Part shown: in pieces, positions 16,253 through 25,298 of the stretch
How the letters are laid out: the number at the start of each line of letters is the position of its first letter
Numbering within the stretch: the first letter of the stretch is position 1
Assembly (NCBI RefSeq): GCF_030523955.1
Contig: NZ_JAUNHL010000014.1
Coordinates: 1 to 43,140, forward strand
Direction: 5' to 3'
From: Neisseria sp.
Lineage (GTDB): Bacteria; Pseudomonadota; Gammaproteobacteria; Burkholderiales; Neisseriaceae
DNA: 43,140 nucleotides
Position numbers and translations under genes: made by a program
The notes under the pieces: generated by a model
Databases searched by the model: none
The model's input: only the letters and a program-made list of their open reading frames with translations
What the model was told of the DNA's origin: nothing

Positions 16253-17686
16253 ATGAATTTTCTTAAAAAAATCAATCCGCTGAAGAAGAAGCATGATAAT
16301 CCTCATGTCGACGATAATCAAGGCGATGCGGTGTCTCCCGATGACTACGCCGATGGTGACACTCAATATAACGGCATTGAACATGACGGAGCCGAAATAG
16401 AAGGCGACCATACCGGTGAGCGATTCGATGAGCAGCGTGATTTGTCTGAAATCGTTCAAAACGAACGGGTGGAGCCGGGTATTCCGCAAGATTTGTCTGC
16501 CGGCACAAACAAAAATATGCGTAAAGTCGCGTTTTTGGGCGTCGCTATTGTCGCTGCCGGTGCTGCTGTGGCTGGATTGATTGCATTTACCAGCGGTGAT
16601 CCTGAGCCGGCGGCAGATGCCCAACAGGCCCAACAGTCATCAGATGTTGCCGCTAACACACGCCCCAAAAACTTTAATCAAGATAAGGAAAAAATCTTAG
16701 CTGCCGAACGTGAAGAGGCTGCTGCATTGGCCGCATCGGCGGCTTCAGCAGCGGCAGCATCAGCACCTACTTCGGGGTCGGCTTCAGCGACGGCTACGCC
16801 CGCTGACACCGTAAACACGGCTGATACTTCTCAGGCAGCTGAAAAGACCAAAAGTCCTGCGGAATTAGTACGGGATCGCCGCTTGGAAGAAGGTATTTTT
16901 GTTGATGACGCTGCTGCCGGAGAAGTTACATTGTCACAGTCTGATTCAAGTGGTGGTAACGCGGGTGGCAGTAGTACTTCCGAGAGTCTGTTGGGTGGGG
17001 GTTCGGGTTCTGAGAAGTCCTCCGATAGCGGCTCTTCATTTGCTGCCAAGCTGACACCGTCCTCAACGGTGGCCGCCAACGCAGAACAGCGTGGTGATTT
17101 AAGTTATTTGTTGGCCAAAGGCACCAATATTCGTTGTGGTCTTGAAACCCGCATCGTCACCACCCAGCCGGGCTTTACTCGTTGCGTGGTGGTGAAAGAT
17201 GTGTATTCGGCCAACGGCAAAGTCCTGTTGGTTGAACGCGGCAGTAAAGTGGTGGGCGAACAAACATCGGCGCTGTTGCAAGGCCAAGCCCGGGTATTTG
17301 TGTTGTGGAATGAATTGGAAACGCCTTCCGGTGTAAAGGTGTCACTTCGCAGTCCCGGCAGTGGTGCTTTGGGTGAGTCGGGTCATGGTGCCCATGTCCG
17401 CTATCATTTCTTGCAGCGTTTTGGCGGTGCAATTATGATTAGTTTGATAAACGATATCGGCAACGGACTGACCACCAGCAATGAAAGCAGCGGAGGCAGC
17501 AATAACAATATCACTTACGAGAACACGAGCGAGTCTGCGCAAGAAATGGCGACGGAAGCCTTGAAAAACAGCATCAATATTCCGCCGACAGGTGTGATTA
17601 ATCAGGGTTCGCTGATTAATATCATGGTAGCGCGAGATGTGAATTTTGATAAGGTTTACGATATTGTGCCGAATCCGATGTATTAG
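16253..17686 (+). CDS. virB10: VirB10-like core scaffold protein
   Basis: VirB10 spans both membranes and senses ATP energy. The 477-residue product has an acidic cytoplasmic N-terminus, one helix at about 92-113 (VAFLGVAIVAAGAAVAGLIA), a long Ala/Ser/Pro-rich periplasmic linker (about 120-270), and a conserved C-terminal TrbI domain with LAKGTNIRCGLETRIVTT, ANGKVLLVERGSKVVGEQ and GVINQGSLINIMVARDVNF. GAAAGGAAT precedes the ATG. It closes the virB7-B10 core cluster. Confidence 0.93.
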   Translation: MNFLKKINPLKKKHDNPHVDDNQGDAVSPDDYADGDTQYNGIEHDGAEIEGDHTGERFDEQRDLSEIVQNERVEPGIPQDLSAGTNKNMRKVAFLGVAIVAAGAAVAGLIAFTSGDPEPAADAQQAQQSSDVAANTRPKNFNQDKEKILAAEREEAAALAASAASAAAASAPTSGSASATATPADTVNTADTSQAAEKTKSPAELVRDRRLEEGIFVDDAAAGEVTLSQSDSSGGNAGGSSTSESLLGGGSGSEKSSDSGSSFAAKLTPSSTVAANAEQRGDLSYLLAKGTNIRCGLETRIVTTQPGFTRCVVVKDVYSANGKVLLVERGSKVVGEQTSALLQGQARVFVLWNELETPSGVKVSLRSPGSGALGESGHGAHVRYHFLQRFGGAIMISLINDIGNGLTTSNESSGGSNNNITYENTSESAQEMATEALKNSINIPPTGVINQGSLINIMVARDVNFDKVYDIVPNPMY

Positions 17687-17701
17687 TTTTCTTCAACTGA
17701 A

Positions 17702-17730
17702 AGCGCCCGCATCATGCGGGTGCTTTTTCT
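17702..17730 (+). terminator. Hairpin between virB10 and virB11
   Basis: AGCGCCCGC (17702-17710) pairs with GCGGGTGCT (17716-17724), one mismatch, followed by five T and the CAGGAAC of virB11. Confidence 0.75.
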
Positions 17731-17743
17731 TTCAGGAACGTAA

Positions 17744-18865
17744 ATGTTTACTCAAACAGGCATTCCAAGCGGTACGATCCGCCCCGATACTACCGTGCGA
17801 AATATGCTCGACCGATTGGGCATTTCGGAATTGTTGAATCAGCCGGGTGTTACCGAGGTATTGATTAATCGTCCCGGGGAGTTATTTTTGGAAACTTCAG
17901 CCGGATTCGAGCGTATTGAAGACGGTAAACTGACGCTGACAGCGCTGACCCAACTGGCTACTGCTTTGTGTATTTTTAACAGTAAGCACCTATCTCACGA
18001 GTCACCTATTCACTCGGTAACACTGCCTGATGGTGAGCGCGGTCATATTATGATGCCGCCCTCTTGTGAAGACAAAACACTGGTTTTCGCGTTTCGCAAA
18101 CCTTCCAATACCCGCTTTAGTCTGGATGATTATCTGGGTTCTGGTCGTTTAAACCAATTTGCTGACGTTTCCACCTATGGCGTAGCGGAAAAGTGTCTGG
18201 AATCTGAAATTGAAATTGACGGGCGTTTTATGCGCGACGTTAGCGATAAGATGAAACTGCCCAATGATGTCAAGCTGGCTGATTGGCAATATCGAATGTT
18301 GAACGATAAAGCCAACAAAGACTTGAATGCGTTTTTTCAGGCGGCGATTGACCACCGCTTAAACATCTGTATGGTCGGTGGTACCGGCTCCGGTAAAACT
18401 ACCTTTACCAAAGCCTTGGTGGATATGATTCCGGCATCTGAGCGGCTGATTACCATTGAAGATACGCATGAATTGAGTACCCCTAACCATCCGAATCATG
18501 CCCATTTGTTTTACAAAGAACACATCACCGCGAAAATGATTGTAGCCGCGTGTATGCGTCTGAAGCCCGACCGTATTCTGTTGACTGAGTTGCGCGGTGA
18601 CGAGGCATGGGATTACTTGTCTGTGCTGAATACCGGCCACCCCGGCGGCCTGACATCCGTCCATGCTAACGATGCGCGTTCGGTGCATTACCGCATCGCC
18701 CAGTTGGCAAAAGAGTCGGCTACGGGACAAAACATGGATTACGACTATGTGTTGAACACCGTACGCTCTACCATCGATGTCATTTGCTTTTTTGAAAAAA
18801 CGCGCCTGACTGAACTGTATTACGACCCGGTGGAAAAATTCTACGCCATGAGTGGTCGATCATGA
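17744..18865 (+). CDS. virB11: VirB11-like traffic ATPase
   Basis: VirB11 is the hexameric cytoplasmic ATPase at the base of the channel. The 373-residue product has Walker A GGTGSGKTTFT (K218), the Asp box ITIEDTHELSTPNHPNH after it, Walker B-like RILLTELRGDEAWDYL near 270, and the His box GHPGGLTSVHAND near 295. These are the family motifs in the right order. Its last four bases (ATGA) overlap the start of the nuclease gene. Confidence 0.94.
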   Translation: MFTQTGIPSGTIRPDTTVRNMLDRLGISELLNQPGVTEVLINRPGELFLETSAGFERIEDGKLTLTALTQLATALCIFNSKHLSHESPIHSVTLPDGERGHIMMPPSCEDKTLVFAFRKPSNTRFSLDDYLGSGRLNQFADVSTYGVAEKCLESEIEIDGRFMRDVSDKMKLPNDVKLADWQYRMLNDKANKDLNAFFQAAIDHRLNICMVGGTGSGKTTFTKALVDMIPASERLITIEDTHELSTPNHPNHAHLFYKEHITAKMIVAACMRLKPDRILLTELRGDEAWDYLSVLNTGHPGGLTSVHANDARSVHYRIAQLAKESATGQNMDYDYVLNTVRSTIDVICFFEKTRLTELYYDPVEKFYAMSGRS

Positions 18866-19362
18866 CTCGGCTGTTTTCGGCAGGGAAAGTAATCACTTTA
18901 TTGCTTGCCGCCATTGGCGGCGTTTTCGGCTGGTTTCACAAAGATTCACCAAGTGAACGGGCATCGTTTCGCTGCGAAGTGGTCGGTGTGGCCGACGGCG
19001 ACACTTTTTCCTGCCTGTACGGTAAGCAAGCTACGACAGTACGGCTATACGGCATCGATGCCCCCGAAAAGAAGCAGGCTTTCGGCAAGGAATCCAAGCA
19101 GTATTTATCCTCGCTGATTTTCCGTAAAACCGTCACCGTTTCGTCTTACGGTCACGACCGCTATGGCCGCACTCTTGGTCTGGTCTATGTTGACGGGCAA
19201 GCGGTCAATCATGACATGGTGGCTGCCGGTTACGCATGGGTATACCGGCAGTACAGCCATGATCCGTCACTTGTACGGGCGGAAGAAACGGCCAGAGCCG
19301 GCAAAGCCGGCTTGTGGTCGGATCCCCACCCGATCAATCCGGCTGATTTTCGCCACCGGTAG
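18862..19362 (+). CDS. Thermonuclease (SNase-like) family protein
   Basis: This 166-residue protein has an N-terminal hydrophobic export/anchor segment (about 8-25), then a staphylococcal-nuclease-like domain: VGVADGDTFSCLYG, VRLYGIDAPEKKQAFGKES and GHDRYGRTLGLVYVDG carry the family Asp, Arg, Glu and second Arg. It is expected to act in the periplasm on DNA or RNA. Start and virB11 stop overlap by ATGA, so it is made with the secretion system. SNase genes occur in several conjugative plasmids and ICEs; the role there is unclear. Confidence 0.85.
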   Translation: MTRLFSAGKVITLLLAAIGGVFGWFHKDSPSERASFRCEVVGVADGDTFSCLYGKQATTVRLYGIDAPEKKQAFGKESKQYLSSLIFRKTVTVSSYGHDRYGRTLGLVYVDGQAVNHDMVAAGYAWVYRQYSHDPSLVRAEETARAGKAGLWSDPHPINPADFRHR

Positions 19363-19404
19363 CCAGTCGTTGTCGCCTATATACAGATAAACAAAATATC
19401 ATTT

Positions 19405-19440
19405 AAAGCTGTCCGGCATCAACCGAACGGCTTTACTTTT
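19405..19440 (+). terminator. Imperfect hairpin upstream of ssb2
   Basis: AAAGCTGTCCGG (19405-19416) pairs with CCGAACGGCTTT (19423-19434) with two mismatches, followed by a T-rich stretch. It is weaker than the other intergenic hairpins of the region but in the same place relative to the next ribosome binding site. Confidence 0.5.
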
Positions 19441-19463
19441 GCTAAAAATGGAAAGGATATAGC

Positions 19464-19856
19464 ATGCCGTATATCAACAAAGTAGAGTTTATGGGCAATC
19501 TAGCCAAAGACCCTGAGTTGCGGTATATGCCTGACGGCTCGCCCACCACTAAAATCACGATTGCAGTGGTCGATAAGTGGACAGACAAAAGCAACGGTGA
19601 AATGAAAGAGCATATCGAATGGATACCGGTTTTACTTTATAAGCGCCAAGCAGAAGTAGTTTGTCAGTACATGAAAAAAGGTGACACGATTTTGGTTTAC
19701 GGCAAACAACGTTCAAGGCGTTTTGTGGACGGTAACGGTATTGAACGCCAGATCACCGAGGTAATTGCCGCCGAAATGCAGATCATCCGCACCCGTGGTC
19801 AACAAGGTGAGCAGGCCGAGCAAAACCTTTCCAATGGCATCTACGGGATGATGTAA
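19464..19856 (+). CDS. Second single-stranded DNA-binding protein, no acidic tip
   Basis: This 130-residue SSB has the OB fold (NKVEFMGNLAKDPELRYMP; EHIEWIPVLLYKRQAEVV; GDTILVYGKQRSRRFVDG) but ends NLSNGIYGMM without the acidic DDDIPF-type tip, so it should bind ssDNA without recruiting the usual SSB partners. It lies between the nuclease and virD4, away from the first ssb at 7585, and differs from it clearly in sequence. GAAAGGAT precedes the ATG. An uptake-sequence core (19857-19868) begins at the stop. Confidence 0.9.
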   Translation: MPYINKVEFMGNLAKDPELRYMPDGSPTTKITIAVVDKWTDKSNGEMKEHIEWIPVLLYKRQAEVVCQYMKKGDTILVYGKQRSRRFVDGNGIERQITEVIAAEMQIIRTRGQQGEQAEQNLSNGIYGMM

Positions 19857-19879
19857 GCCTGTCTGAAATATAAAACGAT

Positions 19880-19906
19880 AGCCCGCGATTGATTGCGGGC
19901 TTTTTC
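19880..19906 (+). terminator. Hairpin between ssb2 and virD4
   Basis: AGCCCGC (19880-19886) pairs with GCGGGCT (19895-19901), followed by five T and the GGGGGTGAT before virD4. Confidence 0.8.
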
Positions 19907-19920
19907 TGTTTGGGGGTGAT

Positions 19921-21942
19921 ATGAAAAAGTTTATGACAATAGCAATTATCATCTGTTTGGTGATGGTGGTTGCGACCATAGGTGGGATGTATATTGGCTC
20001 CCTGATATTTAAACAATGGATGGGATTGGCGTCCGAACCGTCCATTACTATGCTCTATACCTTTTGGCATTATTCTGAAGGGTTGCCCGCCAAAATGATG
20101 TTTCCGCTACAAGCCTCAACAACGGTTGCGGCTTTTTTCCCGGTAGCAGCTTTGGTGCTGTGTTTGGCAGCCATATTTGGCAAGCCGAAGCGTGAACTGC
20201 ACGGTTCGGCACGCTTTGCTAATGGCAGCGAGATAAAGAAAGCGGGGCTGCTGCGAAAAGCGTTTGGCGAAAAAGATTCGCCAGATTTGTTAATTGGCAA
20301 ATATAAGCGCAAATACCTGCGGTGGTCGGATAACGGTTTTGTGTATCTGGCGGCTCGCACCCGTGGTGGTAAGGGCGTCGGCTTTGTGATACCGAATTGT
20401 CTTCATTTCCGGCACAGCATGGTGGTAAATGACGTCAAAAAAGAAAACTTTCTGATTACCGCAGGCTTTCGGGCGGCCCACGGACAAAAAGTTTTTCTGT
20501 TTAACCCCAGCGGCACGATGCCGTATCACGATCGCGATAAGAGCGCACCGCTGATTAGTCACCGCTGGAATCCCTTTACCTATGTGCGACGCGAGCCTAA
20601 ATTTACATACAAAGATGCTTTGTCCATAGCGGCTATTTTCTACCCATTACCGGCAGAGGATCGCGGCAGCGCGAAGTTCTTCCAGCAAGAGGCGCAAAAA
20701 CTGTTTACTGGCTTACTGCTGTACTTGATTGAAACGGAGGGCGAGCGGGATTTAAACCTGCCTGAAAACCGAACCACGCTTGCCAACCTGTTCCGCCTGA
20801 CCGCCCCGGCCAACGGCAAAACCCTGCAAGAATGGATCCGTGAGGAGATTGAGTTACGTGCACTTAATTCTGAATCCCAATTAAGCCGAAACTGCCAAAC
20901 CTTGCTGCTGGGCTTTGCTAATGGCAACGGTAAAACCGGCGGCGATATTCTCTCCACCATGTCCGCACCGTTGGCGATTTTTTTGGATCCGGCAGTAGAG
21001 GCAGCGACTAGCGGCGATGACTTCTTTCTGGATAACGTCCGCCGCGAACTGACCACAATTTACTTGGGCATTTCGCCGGAGGAAATCAAAGTCTACGGCA
21101 CGCTGCTGAACCTGTTCTTTTCCCAGCTGGCAGACGTCAACGTGAGGCAGGGATTACCACAGGATAACCACGAACTGAAATACCAATGTTTGTTGATGCT
21201 GGATGAATTCACCGCTTTGGGACGTATTCAGGCGATTGAGCAAGGGGTTGGCTTCTTGGCCGGTTACGGTATCCGACCGGCTATTGTGTTTCAAACACCG
21301 TCGCAGGTCGAAGGCGTGTATGGCAAAACGGGCAAGCAGAATTTCTTCTCAAACTTTGCCTGCCGCCTGATCTTCTCGCCGCGCGAGCAAGATGAAGCCG
21401 AGGAGTTGAGTAAGCTGATCGGTTACGAAACCTATAAGGCCAAATCCACCTCACGGTCACGTGGCAAAAGCAGTAGCAGCAGCAATAGCGTAAGTGACCA
21501 GAAGCGTGCGGTGATGAACCCCGACGAATTGAAAATCATGCCTGACAGCGACTGTGTCATCAGCATGACCGGTACCCGCCCGATTTACGCGAAGAAAATC
21601 ATCTACTGGAACGACCCGGTTTTGAGCAAACGCGCGAATTGGCCGGTTCCCCAAATTCCCGAATTGGTCATTACGCCTCAATCCAAACCAAAGCCCCAAG
21701 CGTTAAAGCCGGAATATGTTTCACCCGAAGAGATGGCCTCCTTCCGCTGGCAGGATGCGGTTAATGCGGAAGAAATTGCCCGTGTGCTGCTGGGTGCACT
21801 GGTGCCGCCGGGCAGTAAGCCCGAGTACGTGGCGGAACTGGTGCCGGCGATTGCCAAAAATTGGGGTGAAGGTAGCCTGCCTGTGATTGCAGAAATCCTG
21901 AAAACCTCATCAGGTATCACCGTGCCCCCAGATGCCGCATGA
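19921..21942 (+). CDS. virD4: VirD4-like type IV coupling protein
   Basis: The coupling protein links the relaxosome to the channel and selects secreted substrates. The 673-residue product has two N-terminal helices (about 5-25 and 55-85) and the TraG/VirD4 domain: LHGSARFANGSEI near 91-103, Walker A RTRGGKGVGFVIPN (K151), and Walker B QCLLMLDEFTALGR near 421-434. The C-terminal 90 residues after PQIPELVITPQ are variable. GGGGGTGAT precedes the ATG. Any cargo signal on the element's proteins would be read here. Confidence 0.94.
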   Translation: MKKFMTIAIIICLVMVVATIGGMYIGSLIFKQWMGLASEPSITMLYTFWHYSEGLPAKMMFPLQASTTVAAFFPVAALVLCLAAIFGKPKRELHGSARFANGSEIKKAGLLRKAFGEKDSPDLLIGKYKRKYLRWSDNGFVYLAARTRGGKGVGFVIPNCLHFRHSMVVNDVKKENFLITAGFRAAHGQKVFLFNPSGTMPYHDRDKSAPLISHRWNPFTYVRREPKFTYKDALSIAAIFYPLPAEDRGSAKFFQQEAQKLFTGLLLYLIETEGERDLNLPENRTTLANLFRLTAPANGKTLQEWIREEIELRALNSESQLSRNCQTLLLGFANGNGKTGGDILSTMSAPLAIFLDPAVEAATSGDDFFLDNVRRELTTIYLGISPEEIKVYGTLLNLFFSQLADVNVRQGLPQDNHELKYQCLLMLDEFTALGRIQAIEQGVGFLAGYGIRPAIVFQTPSQVEGVYGKTGKQNFFSNFACRLIFSPREQDEAEELSKLIGYETYKAKSTSRSRGKSSSSSNSVSDQKRAVMNPDELKIMPDSDCVISMTGTRPIYAKKIIYWNDPVLSKRANWPVPQIPELVITPQSKPKPQALKPEYVSPEEMASFRWQDAVNAEEIARVLLGALVPPGSKPEYVAELVPAIAKNWGEGSLPVIAEILKTSSGITVPPDAA

Positions 21943-21954
21943 TAACGAAAACCA

Positions 21955-21982
21955 GACGACCACTCTAGGCCGTCATTTTTTT
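21955..21982 (+). terminator. Hairpin between virD4 and primase
   Basis: GACGACC pairs with GGCCGTC (one mismatch) around CACTCTA-type loop bases, followed by seven T that run into the TTGGAG ribosome binding site of the primase gene. Confidence 0.65.
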
Positions 21983-21993
21983 GGAGTAATTAA

Positions 21994-24900
21994 ATGAGCA
22001 ATTACGATGAAATCCAAAAAGCACTAACTTATATCGATCCGCACGACCGCGATGTTTGGGTCAACACCGGGTACTCGATTAAAAACGAGATGGGAGACAA
22101 CGGCTTTGATATGTGGGACCAATGGTCGCAACAGGCCGATAACTACAATGCCCGCTCTGCCCGCAATGTGTGGAAAAGCATCAAAAACCCAACCCGTACA
22201 ATCGGATCGTTGTTCCTCGATGCACGCACAAACGGATACCGCCCAGACAAGCCCTATACTCCTCCGCCACCGGAAGAGCAGGCTCGGATAAAGGCCGAGC
22301 GAGAAGCAGCACGATTGGCTGAAGAAAAGGCGCAGGCCGAACGATACGGGCGGGTAAAAAATACCGCACAGCGTATTTGGTCGACGGCGGCACCGGCTGA
22401 TATGAATCATCCCTATCTGGCAGCCAAAGGCATCACCGACCCCGCCGCCGTCGCCGGATTGCGTCAGAACCATTATCAAGACGACCACAATCTGCTGGTA
22501 CCGGTGGTTTATGATCGCGAAATCGTCAATATGCAGTCGATCAACCAAGACGGCGGTAAGCGCTTTTTATCCGGCGGCCAGGTACACGGCGGATTTGCCG
22601 TGGTCGGTGATGCCGGCAAAACCGATCAGGGTGTCGTGATAGCCGAAGGTTATGCCACCGCCGCCAGTATTCATCAGGCGATAGGCAAGCCGGTGATTGT
22701 GGCGTTTAACGCGGGCAACATGGTGGCGGTATCCGAACGCTTGGCCAAAAACCTGCCGCACGACGTGCCGGTTGCGTTTGCGGTCGACAACGACGCGACT
22801 CAAACGGGCATGAAAAAAGCATTGCAAGCCGCCTCCTATTTTGAAGGGCGCGCCCAAGTGATTGAGCCTGATTTCACCATGAAACAAATTCAGCAATTTC
22901 AGATGGAAAACGGTGTGGATGATAAAGGCCGCCCTAAGTTGCCGAGCGACTTTAACGATCTGCACCGGCTGGCCGGTATCGATGCCGTGCGTGAAAAAAT
23001 GGAAGCAGCGTTTCACCGCCCGGAACCGGCATCCCGTCCTGAAGTCGCTGCGCCGTCGGTTGAGCCGGCTCCGGTGCCGTCGTCTGCCACCGCTGCTCCG
23101 GCACCGATGACCGAACAGGATTGGGCGCAAGTCATAGCCGAAGAAGCCCGGCTGTCCGGCACCGCCATCCCTGCCGCTAAAGTTGCTATGCCTCCAGCCG
23201 CCGCACCGGCGACACCTGCCATACAGGAAACCGAAATGAACAACCAAACCAAACCCGCAACGATGGTTGCCGATGAACCACCGAAAACCACCGACAACAG
23301 CATCGAATATGCCGGTCGCAGTCAAACGAAGACAGCTGAACCGTATCAAGCCGTCGACCCAGACCATCTTTACGGCAACGGCCGCGCCGCCGATTTCACC
23401 CCGGATCGTAAACGCTATGAAGCCGACTTCAAGCATTACGAAGTCTATGACCCGACCACCAACATCCAGTATCTGCGGCGCGATCCGAAACAGATTCAGG
23501 CCGATTTGGACAATGCCGGCGGTATCGGCGGTTATGACGGCATCACCCATGACGGCGAACGGGTTGCCTTCCGCAAAACCGAAGCCGGTTGGGAAGCACC
23601 GTTGCCGGGTAAGGCACCGGAGCCGCCCGCCCCGGAAAAAACGGCTGACCGTTCCGAAGCATCGGTCGGCGCAGACAAAAAAGCGGTAACCGACCTTAAT
23701 TACCGTATCCCGCCCGAAAGCATCGCCAGCCGTTATGTGGTGGCCGACGGCAAGTATCTCTCTGCCGCCAACATGACCACTGTGTTGTTTGTGGATAGCG
23801 GCAAAAAAATCAGCACCGCCAAAACCGACACGCAAACCATCAACGATATGTTGGAAGTGGCCAAAGAAAAAGGTTGGGACAGCATCAAGCTTTCCGGCAG
23901 TAAGGAATTTAAGGCCATGATGTATGTGGCGGCGGAGAGCCAAGGCATCCGTACCAGCGGCTACCGGCCAACCCCGGAGGATTTGGCTTTGGTGGAACGC
24001 CTGCGCCAAGACCGGTCGCTGAACAGTATCGAGGCTACGCCGAATCGCTCCCCCAGCGTTGCTGCCGAGCCGGAAAAGGTTCCGCCCGCCCCTTACCCGG
24101 GCGACAAGCGACCACGAGCGCCTGACACTCCCGCTTCGGCTGTTGCGCCTGCGGCCGAAAAGGATATAGGCGAGCGTATCGTCGAACTGGGTAACGCCCC
24201 GTACCGTCACAACCCGGAAAACCAGCACAGCCCGTATATCGTGTTGGAGCGGGAAGGTAAGGAACGCACGGTTTGGGGGGTAGACCTGTCCGACGCAATG
24301 GAGCGCAGCGGCGCAAAAGTGGGCGACCGTATCCGGCTGCAATCGCTGGGCAAGCAGCCGGTGGAGTTGGAGGTGCCGCAACGTAATGAAGCGGGCGAAG
24401 TAACCGGGATGAAAAAAGAGCAAGTCTCCCGTAACCTGTTTAAGATGGAGGTTGTCGGACACGAACGCGACGAACGCCGCGAGCACGGTACCCAGCCGGA
24501 TGTCGAGGCCATTTCCAAAGCCGATAAGATGATGGCGCAAAGCCGCGTGCCCACCAAGGCGGCCATCAACACTTCACCTCTTGCCGATACCCAAGCCGGC
24601 GTTCCGTTGCAGGCGATTGGTGACAAGGAGGTGCCCTCGGAAGTCTTGAATGATGCCAATCGGATGAAATCGGCTGCCTTGGATACCAACCTTGCCGCGT
24701 CCAAAGCAAACTATATGGACAAGGCGTCCAAGTTGTCCAAGCCTAATAAACAGCATCTGGAGTTTTATGAACGCAATGTTATGGATACCATTCGCGGGGT
24801 AAAAGGCGAAGCCCGTACTTTGGCACTGACCAACTATTACGAGCACACCGCCAAGATGATGTCCGGCACCAAGCTGACCCTGCCCAAACCGGCACAAATA

Positions 24901-24996
24901 CCTACCCCGGCTGTCGGGCAGAATCAGAGCCTTCAGGCCGCACGTTCGCCTTCTGTCACTCATGAGCGCGAACAGACGCCGGAAATAGAACGTTAA
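21994..24996 (+). CDS. Conjugative DNA primase with PriCT-2, TOPRIM and LPD7-like domains
   Basis: This 1000-residue protein resembles the TraC-type primases of conjugative elements, some of which are carried into the recipient. Visible parts: an N-terminal PriCT-2-like segment (ALTYIDPHDRDVWVNTGYSI, 10-29); a TOPRIM domain with VIAEGYATAASIHQ near 216 and VAFAVDNDATQTGMK near 260; low-complexity linkers; an LPD7-like block near 570-660 (RIPPESIASRYVVADG, GWDSIKLSGSKEFKAMM); a domain near 725-800 with RTVWGVDLSDAMERSGAKVG that also occurs in some relaxases; and a C-terminal tail ending EQTPEIER. Domain names are from memory of the families. TTGGAGTAATTA precedes the ATG. The tail resembles those of ArdC and zeta below. 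Confidence 0.85.
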   Translation: MSNYDEIQKALTYIDPHDRDVWVNTGYSIKNEMGDNGFDMWDQWSQQADNYNARSARNVWKSIKNPTRTIGSLFLDARTNGYRPDKPYTPPPPEEQARIKAEREAARLAEEKAQAERYGRVKNTAQRIWSTAAPADMNHPYLAAKGITDPAAVAGLRQNHYQDDHNLLVPVVYDREIVNMQSINQDGGKRFLSGGQVHGGFAVVGDAGKTDQGVVIAEGYATAASIHQAIGKPVIVAFNAGNMVAVSERLAKNLPHDVPVAFAVDNDATQTGMKKALQAASYFEGRAQVIEPDFTMKQIQQFQMENGVDDKGRPKLPSDFNDLHRLAGIDAVREKMEAAFHRPEPASRPEVAAPSVEPAPVPSSATAAPAPMTEQDWAQVIAEEARLSGTAIPAAKVAMPPAAAPATPAIQETEMNNQTKPATMVADEPPKTTDNSIEYAGRSQTKTAEPYQAVDPDHLYGNGRAADFTPDRKRYEADFKHYEVYDPTTNIQYLRRDPKQIQADLDNAGGIGGYDGITHDGERVAFRKTEAGWEAPLPGKAPEPPAPEKTADRSEASVGADKKAVTDLNYRIPPESIASRYVVADGKYLSAANMTTVLFVDSGKKISTAKTDTQTINDMLEVAKEKGWDSIKLSGSKEFKAMMYVAAESQGIRTSGYRPTPEDLALVERLRQDRSLNSIEATPNRSPSVAAEPEKVPPAPYPGDKRPRAPDTPASAVAPAAEKDIGERIVELGNAPYRHNPENQHSPYIVLEREGKERTVWGVDLSDAMERSGAKVGDRIRLQSLGKQPVELEVPQRNEAGEVTGMKKEQVSRNLFKMEVVGHERDERREHGTQPDVEAISKADKMMAQSRVPTKAAINTSPLADTQAGVPLQAIGDKEVPSEVLNDANRMKSAALDTNLAASKANYMDKASKLSKPNKQHLEFYERNVMDTIRGVKGEARTLALTNYYEHTAKMMSGTKLTLPKPAQIPTPAVGQNQSLQAARSPSVTHEREQTPEIER

Positions 24997-25002
24997 CTTA
25001 AT

Positions 25003-25035
25003 GCCTGTCTGAAAACTTTCAGACAGGCTTTTCTT
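25003..25035 (+). terminator. Uptake-sequence terminator after the primase
   Basis: GCCTGTCTGAAA (25003-25014) faces its complement (25017-25028), followed by a T-rich run that leads into the GGAGAC of the next gene. This TG-wad type pair lies inside the element. Confidence 0.8.
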
Positions 25036-25048
25036 TTTGGAGACAGCG

Positions 25049-25261
25049 ATGGAAGACGATTTAACGCTGATGGACAGCGCGGAGCCGACCGACAATTTTT
25101 TGCTGCAAGACGAAGCATGGGTGTTGGCCACCTTGACACCCGAGCAACAGGATCAATATCTGGCGGCCACCGAGTCGTATGAAAAGATGCGTGCTTATCT
25201 GCTGGATCCGACGGCACCGCAGGAGGCCAAAGACCTGCTGGATTTAGCAGCTTGGAAATAA
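25049..25261 (+). CDS. Small acidic protein of unknown function
   Basis: This 70-residue, strongly acidic, soluble protein (MEDDLTLMDSAEPTDNFLLQ at the N-terminus, ending LLDLAAWK) is probably helical. I do not recognise it. GGAGAC lies five bases upstream of the ATG; an in-frame TTG at 25037 is unlikely because the Shine-Dalgarno would be inside it. It lies alone between two terminator-like hairpins, ahead of ardC. Small acidic proteins next to antirestriction genes can be DNA mimics, but nothing in the sequence shows that. Confidence 0.65.
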   Translation: MEDDLTLMDSAEPTDNFLLQDEAWVLATLTPEQQDQYLAATESYEKMRAYLLDPTAPQEAKDLLDLAAWK

Positions 25262-25264
25262 CCA

Positions 25265-25297
25265 ATACCCCGTATCCCCGGATACGGGGTATTTCTT
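25265..25297 (+). terminator. Strong hairpin upstream of ardC
   Basis: ATACCCCGTATCC (25265-25277) pairs perfectly with GGATACGGGGTAT (25280-25292), a 13 bp stem with a 2-base loop, followed by T-rich bases that touch the first ATG of ardC. The stem could mask or delay translation of ardC. Confidence 0.8.
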
Positions 25298-25298
25298 T

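Noticed and set aside
22567-24540. 657-residue minus-strand ORF opposite the primase
   Set aside because: It arises from the GC-rich third positions of the primase gene; composition is Arg/Phe/Gly-rich and there is no ribosome binding site or domain.
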